From Symsagittifera roscoffensis (taxonomy: Eukaryota > Xenacoelomorpha > Acoela > Convolutidae): DNA of 53,002 bases. The notes below the pieces were generated by a model. It was not told the DNA's origin and searched no databases. It saw only the letters and a list, made by a program, of their open reading frames with translations. Both the position numbers and the translations under genes were made by a program. The DNA lies in NCBI RefSeq assembly GCF_963678635.1, contig NW_026971213.1, positions 1 to 53,002 on the forward strand, read 5' to 3'. Shown piece by piece: positions 13,601-28,600 of this stretch; position 1 is the stretch's first letter; the number at the start of each line of letters is the position of its first letter.

Positions 13601-16600
13601 AGATTTGTACTGCGTGCTCGTTGTCTGCGATTCGCGAAGTTCTGACGTTCGTTCGGAGTTCGCTGTCTGCGAACGACCTAAAACATAGTCACAGAAGCGT
13701 TTAATTAGATCCAACCGGAAGTAGGCAGTGTCAATGAAATTAAGACGAGCGGTGGTGAAGTGGTTGTTCGAGTACCACCACCTAGATCAGTGCACTTTCG
13801 AAAGCAGAGCTGACCTCCATACACCGAAACGCAGGGGCGGATTTAGGGGGGGGGCGGACGCCCCCCCCCCTCAGGGATTCGACCCCCTGCCGACCCAAAG
13901 GGTACCCCCTTTGATACTTTTTCAGAAATCCATTTTTGGCGGACCGACCCTAAAATTTTTCTAAAGGCGCCTTCGGCGCCAATATATACTAACTTTGAGG
14001 GGGAGCGCGCGCCAAAAAAACGCAATTTTTTGCCAAAATTTTTCAAAAAGTGCCCAAAAACGGCTTTTTTGACTGTTTTTTCAAAAATTTGCCTGCGGCG
14101 CAGAAAATTTTGCCAAAATAAGGGCAAAAACAGTGCTTTGGGAGAGCTCGAAAAATCAATTTGGTCGACCTAAAAAAAAAAAAAAAAGGTCGTCAAAATT
14201 TTGGAAAATTTTTCGAAAATCCGCCCCCCCCTCGAGAAAATCCTAGATCCGCCCCTGCCGAAACGGCTAATCATACAGTTCAATAATTTGGTAGAGCAAA
14301 ACAATTCAAGTTAGAAATTGAAAAGACCTAAAATGTTTTTTTTTTTTCATTTTTCTATCGCAAAATCAATTCTGTACTCATTTCTAAACTCAACAAATAA
14401 TTTCCAAAAAAATTTGCATGCAAAATTTTTATTTTTTGTCTCTTATGTAGTAGAGTTGCTCAAATTTTGAGAATTTGCATCATACAGTCAGCATAATCTT
14501 AATTTGTTTGTTTCTATCGGTACCAGACGCTTCGTCTATTTCAAAAATACGCATAATTAACGTACGGCAAAAAAACGCATCAGTTTTTGAGCGCCCATTG
14601 TAAGAAGTAATTTTATGATATTATTTCATGATCTATTTTTACTACATGGCAATCTCTTCATGCAATTTTCCTGAGATTTTAAAATGACGTTGTAATCTAA
14701 GCAGGGTGACCACTTTTTTTAGAGAAAAATAGTTACTATGAAAATTTTCGAATTTTTTGCCGACCTTTTTTTTTAGGTCGACCAAATTAATTTTTCAAGC
14801 TCTGCCAAAGCGCTAAAAAGTCCGTTTTGGCCAAAATTTCTGCGCCGCAAGCATAATTTTGAATAAACAGGCTGAAAAAATGCGTTTTTTTTTCGGCGCG
14901 CGCTCCCCCCTCAATATTAGTATATATTGGCGCCAAAGGCGCCTTTAGAAAAATTTTAGGGTCCGTCACCAAAAACGGATATCTCAAAATAGTGCAAAGA
15001 GGGGACCCTTTAAAAATATTAAAAAACAGAAAGCTTTGTTGTAAATAGTGACCATTAAAAACTAGTGACCAATAGTGACTGGTCACTAAAATAGTGACCA
15101 AGTGGTCACCCTGAATCTAAGGGTATTTATTGCAGAGCATTAGTGCTTGGAAACAAACACAAATTAATTTTAAAAGAATAAAAATTGACAATTTTGTATT
15201 TTATCGGAAAAAGCTAAGCATACAATTCCTACAATAAATAAAGACAACATAAGATTGGAAAAAAGTATAAGAAAAAAACTTGAAAAAATTTGTAGAATTT
15301 TATGAACATTTTTCAACTTTAGAACTTCGAAGAAAAAATATTTCAAGCTGAAGCTCTCTGAAATTAAAAAACAGTTTATGATTGATACATTTTTGATGAA
15401 AGTAACCCAATTTAAGAAAACTGGATCAAAGGGTAAATTTTAGCAGATATATTCTAATTGAAATCAAAAATTGCATATATACCTAAGTTCACTCAAAAAA
15501 TCATTAATATGTATAAATGCACTTCTGGTACTTATTAGTGCATTTTAAAATTTTTTCTTTAGAAAAAAAAACAAAACAAAAATCATCAAAATCTATGTCA
15601 GTGAAAATCACTTCGTTTTCTTTATACTTAGAAAAAAGCTGGTCATACAGTTGTCATATATCATTAAAGAGGCGAAGTTTTGCTTTGCAAACACTTGCGA
15701 GAACACGACAAAAAGCAGCTATAAAGAGTGCAATAATAAAGATTAGAAATAAGTCTCGAAAGAGTAAAAATTCGGCTACCTCTGAGATTCGAACCTGCGA
15801 CCAAGAAATTAAGAGTCCTACACACTAACCACTCAGCCACGGAGTGTTAATAGCCACAACAAATAAAGCAGACAACAGAAACTATGCAAAATCCAATGCT
15901 ACAGTGAAAATTGTGAAGTAGCCGAATTTGAATACTATAAGTGATCACTTTTATATGCTAGTTAGGTTAGGAAAAAAAAGAATGTTCGTAATAAAACACA
16001 TTGCTGATCGCAAGTGTAAAAATGCTAATCATAGCTTTCTGATATGAAAAAAAGCTGGTCACATAATTTTTGATACATTTTTTAAATGTATGGGAAATTG
16101 TATGAGAATCGTATGACTACCATTTTTGTCCGCCCGGGAACTTAAAGTATTTCAAATTTTTAGACCGATTTTACCTTTCGTATTTGAAGAGCGTAATTTG
16201 CAAACGAATTTGAATTGAAATTTTAAAAAGATCTTAAGTCAAAGCGCAATTTTTGAGCGACAAACATTTAAAAACGAAAAAAGAAACTTCATTCTTGATT
16301 GGAAAGCTCTATTATACACAGTGGCGATACACCACTTGCGATACAACAAACATTAAAACAAGAAACCGAAAAAAAATATGAAAAAATTTTGTCTTTTTAA
16401 AAGTTCATTTTAGGCAAACACGACAAGCAAAACATTGGAATATTATATTAACAACGGAACAAATTTTACGAAGAGGAAACAAAGCCGACAATCTTTGAGC
16501 AGACATCAGTTGAGCCGAAAAAATGATTTAGTATCAGAAAAATTTAAGTCCCCTGAAACTACAATGAACAACACTTGCAACTACAAATTGCTAACAGCAA

Positions 16601-19600
16601 AAGAAAAATCCGTGATGTGGCAACTATGCTGACAAAACTTAAGCAGACAAACAAAAAACCAATAATTTAAATTTTACGGAAAAAAATTCAAAAATTCGAT
16701 TACAAACATACTGGAAAAAAACAAAACCGGCCGGGACTAAAACCCCAGGAAAAAATCTAGTTCCCGATTACAAGACACTTGCTCTCGCATGTGTAATTTG
16801 GAAAGAACTACTTCAGGTATGCAAGTATTTCACTTGTCGTGATACAAAAGATACGCGTTTTCTAATTACACCCATTACCAAACCTTCTGCCATAAAAAAT
16901 GAATTAGGTGTTTTTTAAGTGGGCGAAAAACAATCATGCGACTTCTTTCTTACCTCTGATCCATATGATTCGTACCCCCCTTCTGTCGTCCCTGCCCTTC
17001 TACAATCCACTAATGATCCATCACTCTCTTCCATCGGACTCCCACTCTTATCTTCCTCCTCGTCTTCTTCACTTTCATTCACATTCTGATCACGCTTATC
17101 ACCACTGCCACTTCTGTTGTCGTTCGCCTAAAATTACAATTTATTTATATTTATAAGGCACAAAATCTTAAAACCTAACCTATGAACTACAATGGAAGCT
17201 AGCCAACAGACCTTGGATACAAACTACGAAATAAAGGAACTGCAAAAATAAACAAACTTCTCAATTCTAGATCAAATTTTATCAAGCTGAAACTGATTCA
17301 GAAATAGTTATTAATTATTAGTTGATAAAAACTGATAGAAGTGTACGCCATAGAACTTCACGGCAAGGTTAGCTACTGACCATTTTTTCAAGCGAATTGA
17401 ATTTCTGCAATTTAAATAAAAACTGCAAAACTATTCAAAAAATGAAGTTTATAAAAAATGAAAACATGTCAAGAACAGATTATTCTGATTTGTGCCGGAT
17501 TTTATGATTTCATTGACTACTACTATACACATTTCTCCACGAGTGTTTCAAAAATGGCTTTTCTTGTTTTTTTTTGGCACGTTGGTCTGATATATACAGC
17601 TTGAAAAATTTAGTAACAGCCACCGGCCGTAGCGTTAATCCAGGGGGGGGGGGGGGTAAGTTGGAGCAAACAATTGCTTCAGTTCGTTTTATTAATTGAT
17701 TACATGGTGAAATTTTATAGGGAGCGAACGAGAAATTTTATAAAATTTCACATGTTGAAATTTCATAAGGAGCGAAATAATTTAAATCAGGAGCGAATGA
17801 GTAGTAAAAAGATAAGCAGTCGTAGATTAAGTCATAGATTCTCACCTTGATCACGCGCATGAATGCGGTCTTGCCTATCTCCTGGCGATGTTTGGACCTA
17901 GCAGCCTCCAGTTTGGCCCTCTCTTTCTGGATGCACCTTCTCCGCTCCTCCATCTTCAGTTTGATTGCACTCATTTTAGCACTGCTGCTCACGCCGTACT
18001 CATTAGCCTAAGACATCAAGCAAACGTAGTTGAAAATTAAAAATTAGTGCGAAGAAAAATAGATACAAAATTAGTTGAAAATTCGTTAAAAAAATTCAAA
18101 GTTTGTTGAACACTCTTTGAAAACGGTTCAGTAACAACGATTGAACTTCCAATACTAGACAAAATAACTCGACTAGATTTTATTCAACTGGCAACTTAAG
18201 AAATATTATCTCCCTAAACAAAAGTCGGCATTCAATTCGTTCATCAAATAACACTAGTTAATAGAAAACTACATCAGATTTTAATAAATCTGGATTCGAA
18301 TTTTATTCAGTGTAATATAGTAGAAAATTTCAGTGTTTATGGTAGAAAAATTACTCTCATGATTTTAGGCAATATACCCAAATCATATTTGGTAATTTCT
18401 AGACACTCACTCTGTCTTGCTATTCAGGTAAAAAATAGCTAACTCACCTGTGAGCGTACAGATGACGTCATCATTGACACTTCGGGCTCCGAATTGACAT
18501 CATCCGAATCATCGCCATGTCCACCTCTGATCGCCGTAAACATCCGTTCATCTAATGCACTTTTCGGCCTTGTTACCCGAACACCGCCATCTCCTTTGTT
18601 ACTACTCATATTATTACTTCTTAACTTCGACTGGTTTCCAAATGATGTAACATTTCCAGCATTGGCATTATTCCCGCTCAAAGCTCGTGATCTTTGCATA
18701 TTTTTTGGTATTATTTCAGTCGTTGTTCCAGAATGTTGTTCGTTTTTCATAGCCGAGAGAGGTTTCGCGTCTCGTTCGTACATTTCAGTTAACTCGTGTA
18801 CTGACGTTCGGGGATTCGATGGTCTCGTATTCCGCTTCGAGTATGTCTTGCCTCCCGATTCAATTTGACTTGAAGACTCCTCCAATTTTCTGGTCTTAGA
18901 AGAGTCTTCAGTTTTCGGTCCTCGAAGTTGCAGAATTGTTGACAGATTTGATCTACGATAATTTGAATTAAAGTTATGACAACATAATTTGAGCATCATT
19001 TTTAGTGCTCCGTAATCGAACTGAAAAAAAAAAAACACCGGAACACTTTTACGATTCTTCATTTTCAAACAAATTATGATTCAACATACCACGATTTTCA
19101 ATGAAGTTGATAAAAAAACTGAAAAAAAATTCACTTTCAGCTTTAAAAACTTTTTGCAGCAGTTAACCTCGACGATGTTTGTGAGTTGGAACTCATAGTT
19201 CCAAACGCCGAATCTTCCGAAGGTACTCTCGGATTGCGAGGACTTCTCGCATTCTCTACTCTCCTACTTTGAGGTGATATTTTGTGTGACCTCAAATTGA
19301 CCTCTGAAGGGGGCGACGGTAGAGAGGGTGAGACTGTGTTTGACCTGGAAGGGTTGTTCTGCTTCCATCTGGACTCTAGTTCGAGCAGGGCATCACCAGC
19401 CGGATCAGTAGACGCTAAAACAATCAAATTAAGAATCAAATATATTGCTAGTGACAATTTCTGCCTGTTTTCCAATTCACAACAGGGAATTACTCGTCTT
19501 CGGTGTAAAAAAAAACCTATTTTAACCAATCAGGAAGCATCTTTCAAACTTGCTGAAAAGTTAAACTACAGTTTTAATGCTACTTTCCGAGCATAAAAAA

Positions 19601-22600
19601 CTTAGCAGGAGCATAAACTTTCAGGAGTATAAGTCACGGGCATTGAAAAGGGTTCTTTTGCCCCTGCACCTAGTAAACGTTCGTATTCTGACCCGATTTC
19701 AGATCTTAATTGTGGATCTGAAATGGGTTGAGAAATGCTAAAGTAACGCTTCGATGCTGTACGAATGGGTTAATTTTGACCTAGCTTCAGATCTGAAATT
19801 TTGTTTTTCATGGTTATTTCACATCTGAAAAAATCTATTTCAAATCCAAATTCACATCTAAAACTTTGTTTCCGATGGTTATTTCTGATCTGAAGATATC
19901 AATGATTCTGACACAATTTTTGCTATTTTGGTTAATTCTTTACTTAATAGTTTCTGCTAGCTACCAACAAAAACTTAGCAAAATCTCTAATCGGAGACTG
20001 TTATAAAATGTTTCCCCAAGTGATTTTTTCAGATCTGCAATAGCCAATAAAAATAAAATTTCAAGATCTTAAATAACCGATTCTTTAAGAACCCGAGCGT
20101 TATTGTAACATTTCACAACCCATTCAGATCTGAAATTTAAATCTGAAAAAGATGATATCAGATCTGAATTACATTTACTCGGTACAGGTACCAAAAGATA
20201 AGTGATTTAAAAAAATCGTAAGAAAACCCAGGAAAAAATCAAGTTATACTGTCGCTGAGAATGGAAAAATTCAATGCTTCATTAATATGTTATAATGTGC
20301 TACGAAACTTTCCCTAAAAGTACAAAGCTAAGTAATTACCTGCGTTTCTGACAGCCGCGAAAGAATTCATTGATTTTGACCTGAAGCAAAAGGACATCTT
20401 TCATCTATTTTCAGAACTCGCATTATTTTCTTGCTTCAAGAAGCAGATTGTCTCGAAAAAAGTTACAGAGCAAACTGCGGATTATTTTGTTGACTTTTCT
20501 AATAATCACAAAAATTCTGTCAAGAAAATGTATATTTTTAATTTTAGATTAAAAAATTATAACATTTCCATACAGAACATAGGAAACAGTTAGGTTATAA
20601 ATAAAACTATGATTTAGTTTAGAAGCTTCTGTGCACAAACGATGCAAAAAATTTGATCAGTATTATATACAACTGACTTCAAATAAAAGCACTTTTTCAT
20701 TTTGAATCTTTTTCAATACTGACAGCAAATAACTAAACAGAGATAACTTGATCTTACCTCAGGTTAGCGTTGAACCCATTAACAAAATCTGAATTTTCTT
20801 CAGCCTTCTTTTCTTCCCAAGGTTCGTTCTCTGGGCTACTTTTCAAACCTGCAAATAACCCGATATAATAACTAAACAATCACTAAAAATAGCTAGGAAA
20901 CAAAAATTTATAACCACAATAATGAAAAACTGCCAACTTTTTTAACTGATATGCAATAGAAAAGACTTCATATTCACATGGTATTACACGGTATGGAAAA
21001 AAATCTCACACAGCTAAGTATGTTTCGCATACAAGATGTATTTCAAACCATTAAGTTGAAACAGCAAAATTAAAAGCAAGCTGCCGCGCTTTTACTTGGC
21101 TCAACTTTTCACTTATACCATTTCAAAAGCATATTTATTCACACCAACCAGAAATGAAACTTAGGAAGCACTTTTAACTCATGGTTAAAGTTTTGCAGTA
21201 AGTTTTATCTTTCAACTGATCCAAAGAATGGACTGCAAATGTAGATTTGAGTTGGTAAACGCCAGACCATTTCATGAAACAACAACCTTTTTATTCATAA
21301 GACTTGCAGACTGCAAACAGAAACAAAGCTTTAAATACACGAAGTTTTGGATTTAAAATGCTCAGATTTGAATATTCTAATTGCAAAAATTATCGATGCA
21401 ATTGAACGTTTAAAAAGTTCCACTCCAATGGCAGTTTTGTTAACAGTTTGACGCAATTCTTGAATATAGCGAATGGTCCGTGAAAAAAAATTATCTTGAG
21501 AGCAAGATAAAAAGAAATGTCTTCCAAAAGTGAAAAAGCAAAACGTGTCTTTTTTTTACACAGAGGCTGAGCGAAGCTTCGCAACACTGCACTACAACAC
21601 AAACACAGCATTGCGAGCTAGCAGACATAAAATGAGACGAAAGCCACAAATTTCAAACAATTGCGTCGAACGATGTTCAATTACAGGCAAGACAAGAAAC
21701 TAAAAAAACTTTGAGCTATAAAAATTTTTAACACACAATCCCTTAAAACACAAAAAAAATCTAATTTTGCTTGAGCCAAAAAATATTTCAAAAAAAAATA
21801 GTAAAGTTGGTAAACTTACATATTACAGATTGAATTTCATTTAAAATTTAAACAAGTTTGAATCTAAAGAAAGATTTTCACAATATCAAACTCAATCAAC
21901 TTCAAAGAAACTAAAACCCCGTGAAAACATAGCCAACGAACATTTGAAAAGTGTTCTTGAGCTCGAAAAATAGAAAAAAAAACGAGAATTTTCAACGATG
22001 ACTAGGGAAAATCTTCATAAAACCAAAAAGTCGAAAAAATGACTACTAATGTAGAACGAATTTTAAAAGATTTTTTTAATGCACTTTTTCAGGTTTTTGT
22101 GAAAAATTCACGTTTGTTACTGAAGAACGAGTTTTGCCTTAATTTCAGCAAACTAATTTAAATTGAAATTAATAGAACCCAAAAGTCAAGCTGCGAAAAA
22201 TCGAAATTGAGCAAGAACAAAACAAAGTCAATATAAGTGTCTTTACTGGGTTCATCGATGCTTAAACGCCAAAAAAATGTTAAATATTAAGTTAAAATTG
22301 CTCTGAGATTGAGATATACTTAATCTTTTTCGTTTAAATCAAAAACAGTCACCTTTACTAAAAACAACTACAACAAGCTCATTTTTAAAGGCTCTTAAGA
22401 TTTTGTAAACCACAGAAGAGACTGATCTGTTGTTTGTTGCGCGTCCGGCATGCTCTCGCCGAGTTCGAGTCACGTTGGGACCTTCTTCGGCCGAAGCCCC
22501 AAATCTACTGGGATCAATTTTGTTCTGTTTTGGGGACAACTAAACAAGTGTAGCGCAGTGTGGGGAGCAGGGCATCAGGAGCAGTTAAGAGGGACATTTG

Positions 22601-25600
22601 GCTCTATCCTATTCATGTAAGTATTAAAGTAGGGGTTGCATCCTTATCTTATTTGGGCGAGGGTGTGCCTAGTCGAGTGAGGAAGGGTCTGTTCAGTTTT
22701 CGAAACTTCTGGGGGTTTAAGGGGAGAACTTAAGGCGGGGGGGGGGGGGGGGGGGGTCTTCGTTTATGGCTTTTTGCGCTCGGTTTGTGTGTATATTCTT
22801 TATAACTGTTTTAAAACTGCTGTTTATGAACGGTTTCAAGTGGCTAAAATCAGTAAAAATAGTCACACTCGTTTGCTTCAAGTTCCTCTTTAAAAGAGTT
22901 TAAGATGTTCACGCGTTACTGACCGAGCGGTTGAAAATGAGTACGGTAGAAATGTAGGGGACTTATTGGCAAGTAGGTCCTGAGGACGAATTGTGAGGCA
23001 AGGAATTTGTGGCGATTTTTGACGTTAATTAGTCAGCACTCTGAATGTAGGTGGTCAATGGGGCTAATATTAGTACAACCAGTCACTATCCGCAGAGCCG
23101 CATTTTGCACTGTTTGCATTTAAAGTATGGATGTATCGTCCGCGGCGTGAGACCAAGCTATAGCGGCGTAGTCCAGGATTGGTCTGATTTTAGTTTTGTC
23201 GGTAATATTTAAAGTCTCTTTCAATTGACCCCAGTTTGAACCAGATAGAGCCTCAGGACCGATATCCTGCGTTTTCTTGCTCCATGGCTTTCCTTGCTGT
23301 GCGTTTGCAGTTTTCGGCAAAATTTAGTGAAGGGTCAAAAAGGACATCAAGATTTTGGGGTGCTATACACCGGGCAATATTGTTTCGCACATTGTAACCT
23401 GAGGTTCAGAGTTAAACTCTTTATTATGCGACGTATAAAGACTTAAAGAGCCCTTTGTGGAAGAAAGTTAGAGCGATCTGCTTGTAAAAAAAAGTCGCGC
23501 AGAAAAGTCGTAAGATAATTACTTAAGGTATCAGAGGCATGTTTTATGTCGCGTTATTGGACGAAGGGGTGTAAATCATCGACATATGTCTGAACTTTGA
23601 CTTCTGGAGCGAAGTTAGGGCATCGTGCAGGTAAAAATTTGAAAAAAAGTGGGCCAGAGAACCAGTTTAAACCAGACAGCGCCTTCAGGACCGATATCCT
23701 GCGACTGCTTGCTCCATGGCTTTGCTTGCTGTGCGTTTGCTTTGCTTGCTGTGCGAAACAAATAGACTTTTTTCGGCTCATTTAATGGATCAAAATTGCA
23801 TCAACTTTCATAAATTATTGCTCATCAAATGTCAAAGCACATGCTATCAAAAAGCCGTAAAGGTGTCCCAAAAGTAGTACCATTTGTGTGATTAAAGTTG
23901 AAGAAAGAACCCTCGCACTATTACACTACTCTATCATGTGTTAACAGTACGGAAAATTAAAGTGGCCATGTTTAAGTTACATCTGTTAATCAGATATGTC
24001 TCCTGGTGAAATGATTCAATGATTTTGTTCTATTAGTTGTCTTCCTGAAAAAAAAGTCCTGATTAAAAAGGTCCAATTTTTGTTTGTCAAGTTCTTCTCC
24101 GGAAAAGAAATTATTCATTTTTGATTTGATAACACCTACTATTCGCAAGCGCAATGGCAGAAAAAACACTAACTTGTTTGTGACAAATACTGTGATCCAC
24201 TAAGCGTCTCATTAGGTGGCGTCCCTTTCACTGCTAAATACAACTGCACCAATGCATTAACCACATGCACTCTCAAGGACAAATTAGGGTAGACTAGATC
24301 TTCCACAGTTAGTAGCCACGGCTGCACGTTTGAATAGTTCTCAGTGTATAACGGGCTCGAGATGAAATCACAGACTAGTGATAAATTGTGTACACAGTCT
24401 GAGAAACTCATCAAATCGCAGAATCTCCCAGCTGAAACAGTTTAGAGAATTAATTAATGGTTGCGTAATTCTCATTGATAGCGTAATGTTCATCAGTTTT
24501 CTTTGTCCATATCTTATCAGCTGCTCTCAAATAGTTATTTAAACTTAAGCGTCAAAGATAGCATCAAGGGCAGATATTAGGCAATCATTGACCAAGAAAA
24601 AAAAGACGCTGATTTTAGTCCCTTCTCCAGAGATCGCGGCTACTATCAAGAATTTCGCGTTCTTGGAAAATACGAGCCTGTTAATCGCAGCCATTGGAAA
24701 ACTTCACGCGCTCTCAAGAAATATTTCTTGATCCACGTTACTTTTATTTTGTATAAAGAAATAATTTTCATCAAGTAGCTTAAAAGTGTGAGCCATGTCG
24801 GCTCTTCAACCAACCTCATCAACTGAGACATGACCAATTACGCTTGAAATGAAGTACTGGGTCAATTTGCAAGATTTCATAACTACTAGCGTGTAACGCA
24901 CCTCCGGTGCTTCGAATTTTCAACAACCCCAAAAACTATTGTTTGAGTGTACTCTGACAGCACCCAATTACAGGGTTCGTAATTACAAATTTTGCAAAGT
25001 TTTTTATTCAAGTTTTTTATACAAATTTTGAAGAACCATAAAATTTTGTGAAGTTTTAAATAAGTTCTTCAAAAAATTTAAAAATAACTAAGAAACGTCA
25101 CATCTAGTATAACTGCAAGCATTTGATCAGTCGCATTTGGACGCAAGATTTGCAACTCCTGAGAGTACCCTTAAAGTACCCAACTACAACGTTGGGAAAT
25201 TCAAATTTTGAGAAATTCCACCTCAAATTTTCTAAAAAAAAAGTATTCACATGTCGAATTCTACCAAAATTTGCGCAGTTTTTTTTTGATGGCAATATTC
25301 GCAATCTTTGGAAAAACACAACTACAGAGTTAGGAATTTCACTTAAACGAATTATTTTGTAATATGAGTTTTCTGAAAATTTCCAAACAAATCACAAAAA
25401 GCGTCTTATCTCTTTAACAAAAAAGATTTGGGCATTCTTAACTGGAAGCCAAATTTGCAACCCCTGAGATTACTCTGACAGTCCCCCCCCCCCTCCCCCA
25501 CTACAGGTTAGGAAATAAAAATTAGTTTAGTTTTCATGAAATTTTTTTTTGAAAAAATCACAAAAATCTTCATATCGGAAAAACTACAAGGATTTGGGCA

Positions 25601-28600
25601 GTCTAATTGGGTGGCAAAACCCGCAACTCCTGAGCGTACCCTGACAAAGCCTCCTTACAGAGATGAAAATTTCAAGTTTTGTGAAATTCTTATACCTAAG
25701 TTTTCTGAAAAACTTTGAAAAAAGCAAAAAAAAACGTCATATCTCGAAAACTACACGGATTTGAGCAGCCATAATCAGACGCAAGATTCGCAACTCTTGA
25801 GGGTACCCTCACAATATCGAACAATAGGATTGAGATCTTCAACGTTTAGGAAATTTTTAAAATTTAAGTTTGTGAAAATTTTTTGAAAAAATCATGAAAA
25901 CGTCATATCTCGAAAACTACAAGGATTTGAGAAGTGAGTATTGGAGGCAAGCTTCGCAACCCCTTAGTGTACCCTGACAGCACCCAACTACAGGGTGAGA
26001 AACTCAAAAATAGGAAAATTTTTAAATTAAATTTTCTAGAAACTTTTGAAAAACCTCGAAAATTGCCTATCTCGTAAACTGAAAGGATTTGGTTATTCAT
26101 ATATGGAGGCCAGAATCGCAAAATCTGGGAAAACTCTATCAATATCCTACTATTGGGTTGCTAATTTCACATTTGATGAAATAAACACTGAATTTAATTA
26201 GGAAAATCGGAAAAAAACCTCAACCATTGCAATATACGATATAGCTTAAACGTGAAAAAATTCTGTTGTTAAACATGCAAAAATAATACGTTGAAAAAGC
26301 TTAAACATGGTGAGATAGTGAAGCCCGCATTTAAATATATAATAGATAGATAGATAATAGATGAAAAATAAAAAAAATTAGGCGACGGTTAGACAGACAA
26401 TCAAATTAATTAAAAAAGCAGGTATACAGACAGACAGACAGACTTAATTTGGCCTCGAAAAAAAATACTGAAATATTAAAGACTTTGCGGAAAACTAATT
26501 GAAAACTTTTTAAGCATTGCAATATATGATATATCTTAAACATGCAAAAATTCTTTCAAAAAACATGCAAAATTATTATGCTTAAACATGGGAGATAGCT
26601 GTCACTCGCATTTAAATATAGTATAGATAGATATAGATATCGATGGATAGATAGATATAGATTACACAGAGGCGAAGAACACGACTAAAAAGCAGCTCTA
26701 TCAAGTGACCTAAGAAAAAAGTAGCAATAAGCCTCGAGTTTGCAAAAAATCTAGGCTTAGCAAAAACTCGAATTAGCAAAAATCTGCGATCTAGCAAATT
26801 TGAGTCTCACGCACTAACCATTCAGCCAAAAAAACTAGCCATCAAAAACTAGCCATCAGCAGCTACATATGCTAATTAAGTGCCAATTCGATGCAGCAAA
26901 ATTAATACCAAAAACAAAAGATACAATTTTTCATGAAATAAATTGCAAATCATAAAGCCACATAAAAAATTATGCACAAATTAAGCATTTCAAAAAATTG
27001 CGAGATAGATTGAGTTAGAAAATTTCTGGGTGATATATTAAAATAGGTGGTAATTTTGAGTGTAGTACATGTATTAAAATTGAGAACTATAATGCATCAT
27101 ATAGTCATTTCATTTTTCATCAATTATACTACTACTACTAAGATAGTTTTTTAAATACAATATTCTGCCATATGAAATGCTATTATTTACACTTCAGTTT
27201 TACACTTCTTTTTTTTTTGCGTCAAAATAATGTGATTCGACTTCGGCCCTCACTTCCAACGAAAATCAAGTGGCAGAAATCATTTGCCATTAATTAGCCA
27301 TTGGAACCTAGGCAATCAAAAATGATTACCATTCTAGTCACATTTAAAAACTAAATATAAACAAACTAGGCAAACAAAAATACATTATCAGTCATATAGT
27401 GAAAACCAAGAGGTCCGTAATCGCAAACAGCACAAGCCAAAAACTATTGCTCCTGATGGCAGACACTAAAGTGGTATATTGTCTATATGGTTACGCTGAT
27501 GGGTCGCCTCCAATTGATAATTCCATTCGACCTGCCGTTATTTGTCCACCTCTCGACAGCATTGCCTACGCGTTCGACCGCATTAATAGGCAGCTGAGCC
27601 GAGTGTAAATGGCGTTCTTCATCTCCGGCGTGCTGGTTGCTGTTTGCATGGCCACACGAGATGCAAGGCGGTCTAGGAATGCGATGGCCTCGCTTCCCCA
27701 CTCGCCATAGCAAGTGACTACCATAGGAAGGCACTCCCAGCCAAGTTCCCGGCACTTCGCGTCGTTATTGCCGTGCTTTCTTGATGCCGCGGCCGCTGCT
27801 GCTGAACCCCTAATAGCGATCGCTCCGTCAATGTTGGTGTCGTTGAGCGGATTCACAACTGTGATGTCCAGGGCTGCATCCTTCCCGAGATTCCACGTTG
27901 GCACGAGCACGTCTGCAGGGCGCGTTTGATCGCGAAACCCTGCTCCCGCTTCTAGAATGGGATTCAGTTGTGCTCTGCGACAGTAGTCGGCAATAGAGTT
28001 GCGCAGGCCATTGTGTCGTCTGCAAACATCTGGGCCCCGTTTACATGTTAAGGCGTGCTGGGCAAACTGGTCAAGTGTCTCGTTTGGGCAAAGAGGGCAC
28101 GTTGAGTTAGATGGAAAAATTTCCAGTCCTAGCCGCCATTTGGTGAGAACATTAAACTCGTTGGGTGATAAGCCTAAGCCTAGCGCTTCTGAGGGCTGCG
28201 CGCGGATCCAGTCTCCATTGTGAGGTTCAGTCAAGGATGTTAACTTCACTTTTTCAGCAAGCGTGCACGTTTCTTCTAATTCGTGGAAACTGTGCTCGTC
28301 AATCAAGTCGGATAACGGTTTCTGGCGAATGAGCTCTGAAGTCGAACTGAGGGGTTCATGGTCTCCTATTCTGCTGTTGAAAATTTCAAGTGCGCTTTCC
28401 AGTTTCTGAGCGTCAAATGCGGCACCCATTGAGAATTTGTGTGAGGCTATGAATGCAGGGCTGCAGTGGTTTTCAAGCGACCGCAGGCCGAATCCTCCGA
28501 ATCGTATCGGTAGTTGTGCTTGTGTCCATGCTCGATCCGTTGCGTTTATGACCACGCTCTCTTCGAAACATTTCCTGACACTTCTTTTGGAAAAAAATGG

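Noticed and set aside
15770-15850. Working tRNA-Lys gene
   Set aside because: A and B boxes are present, but the anticodon and T stems pair poorly and the flanks repeat elsewhere, so a SINE is the better call.
24890-26170. CRISPR-like or coding repeats
   Set aside because: The repeats are 145-170 bp, diverged and contiguous without spacers, in a eukaryotic intron; frames are full of stops.
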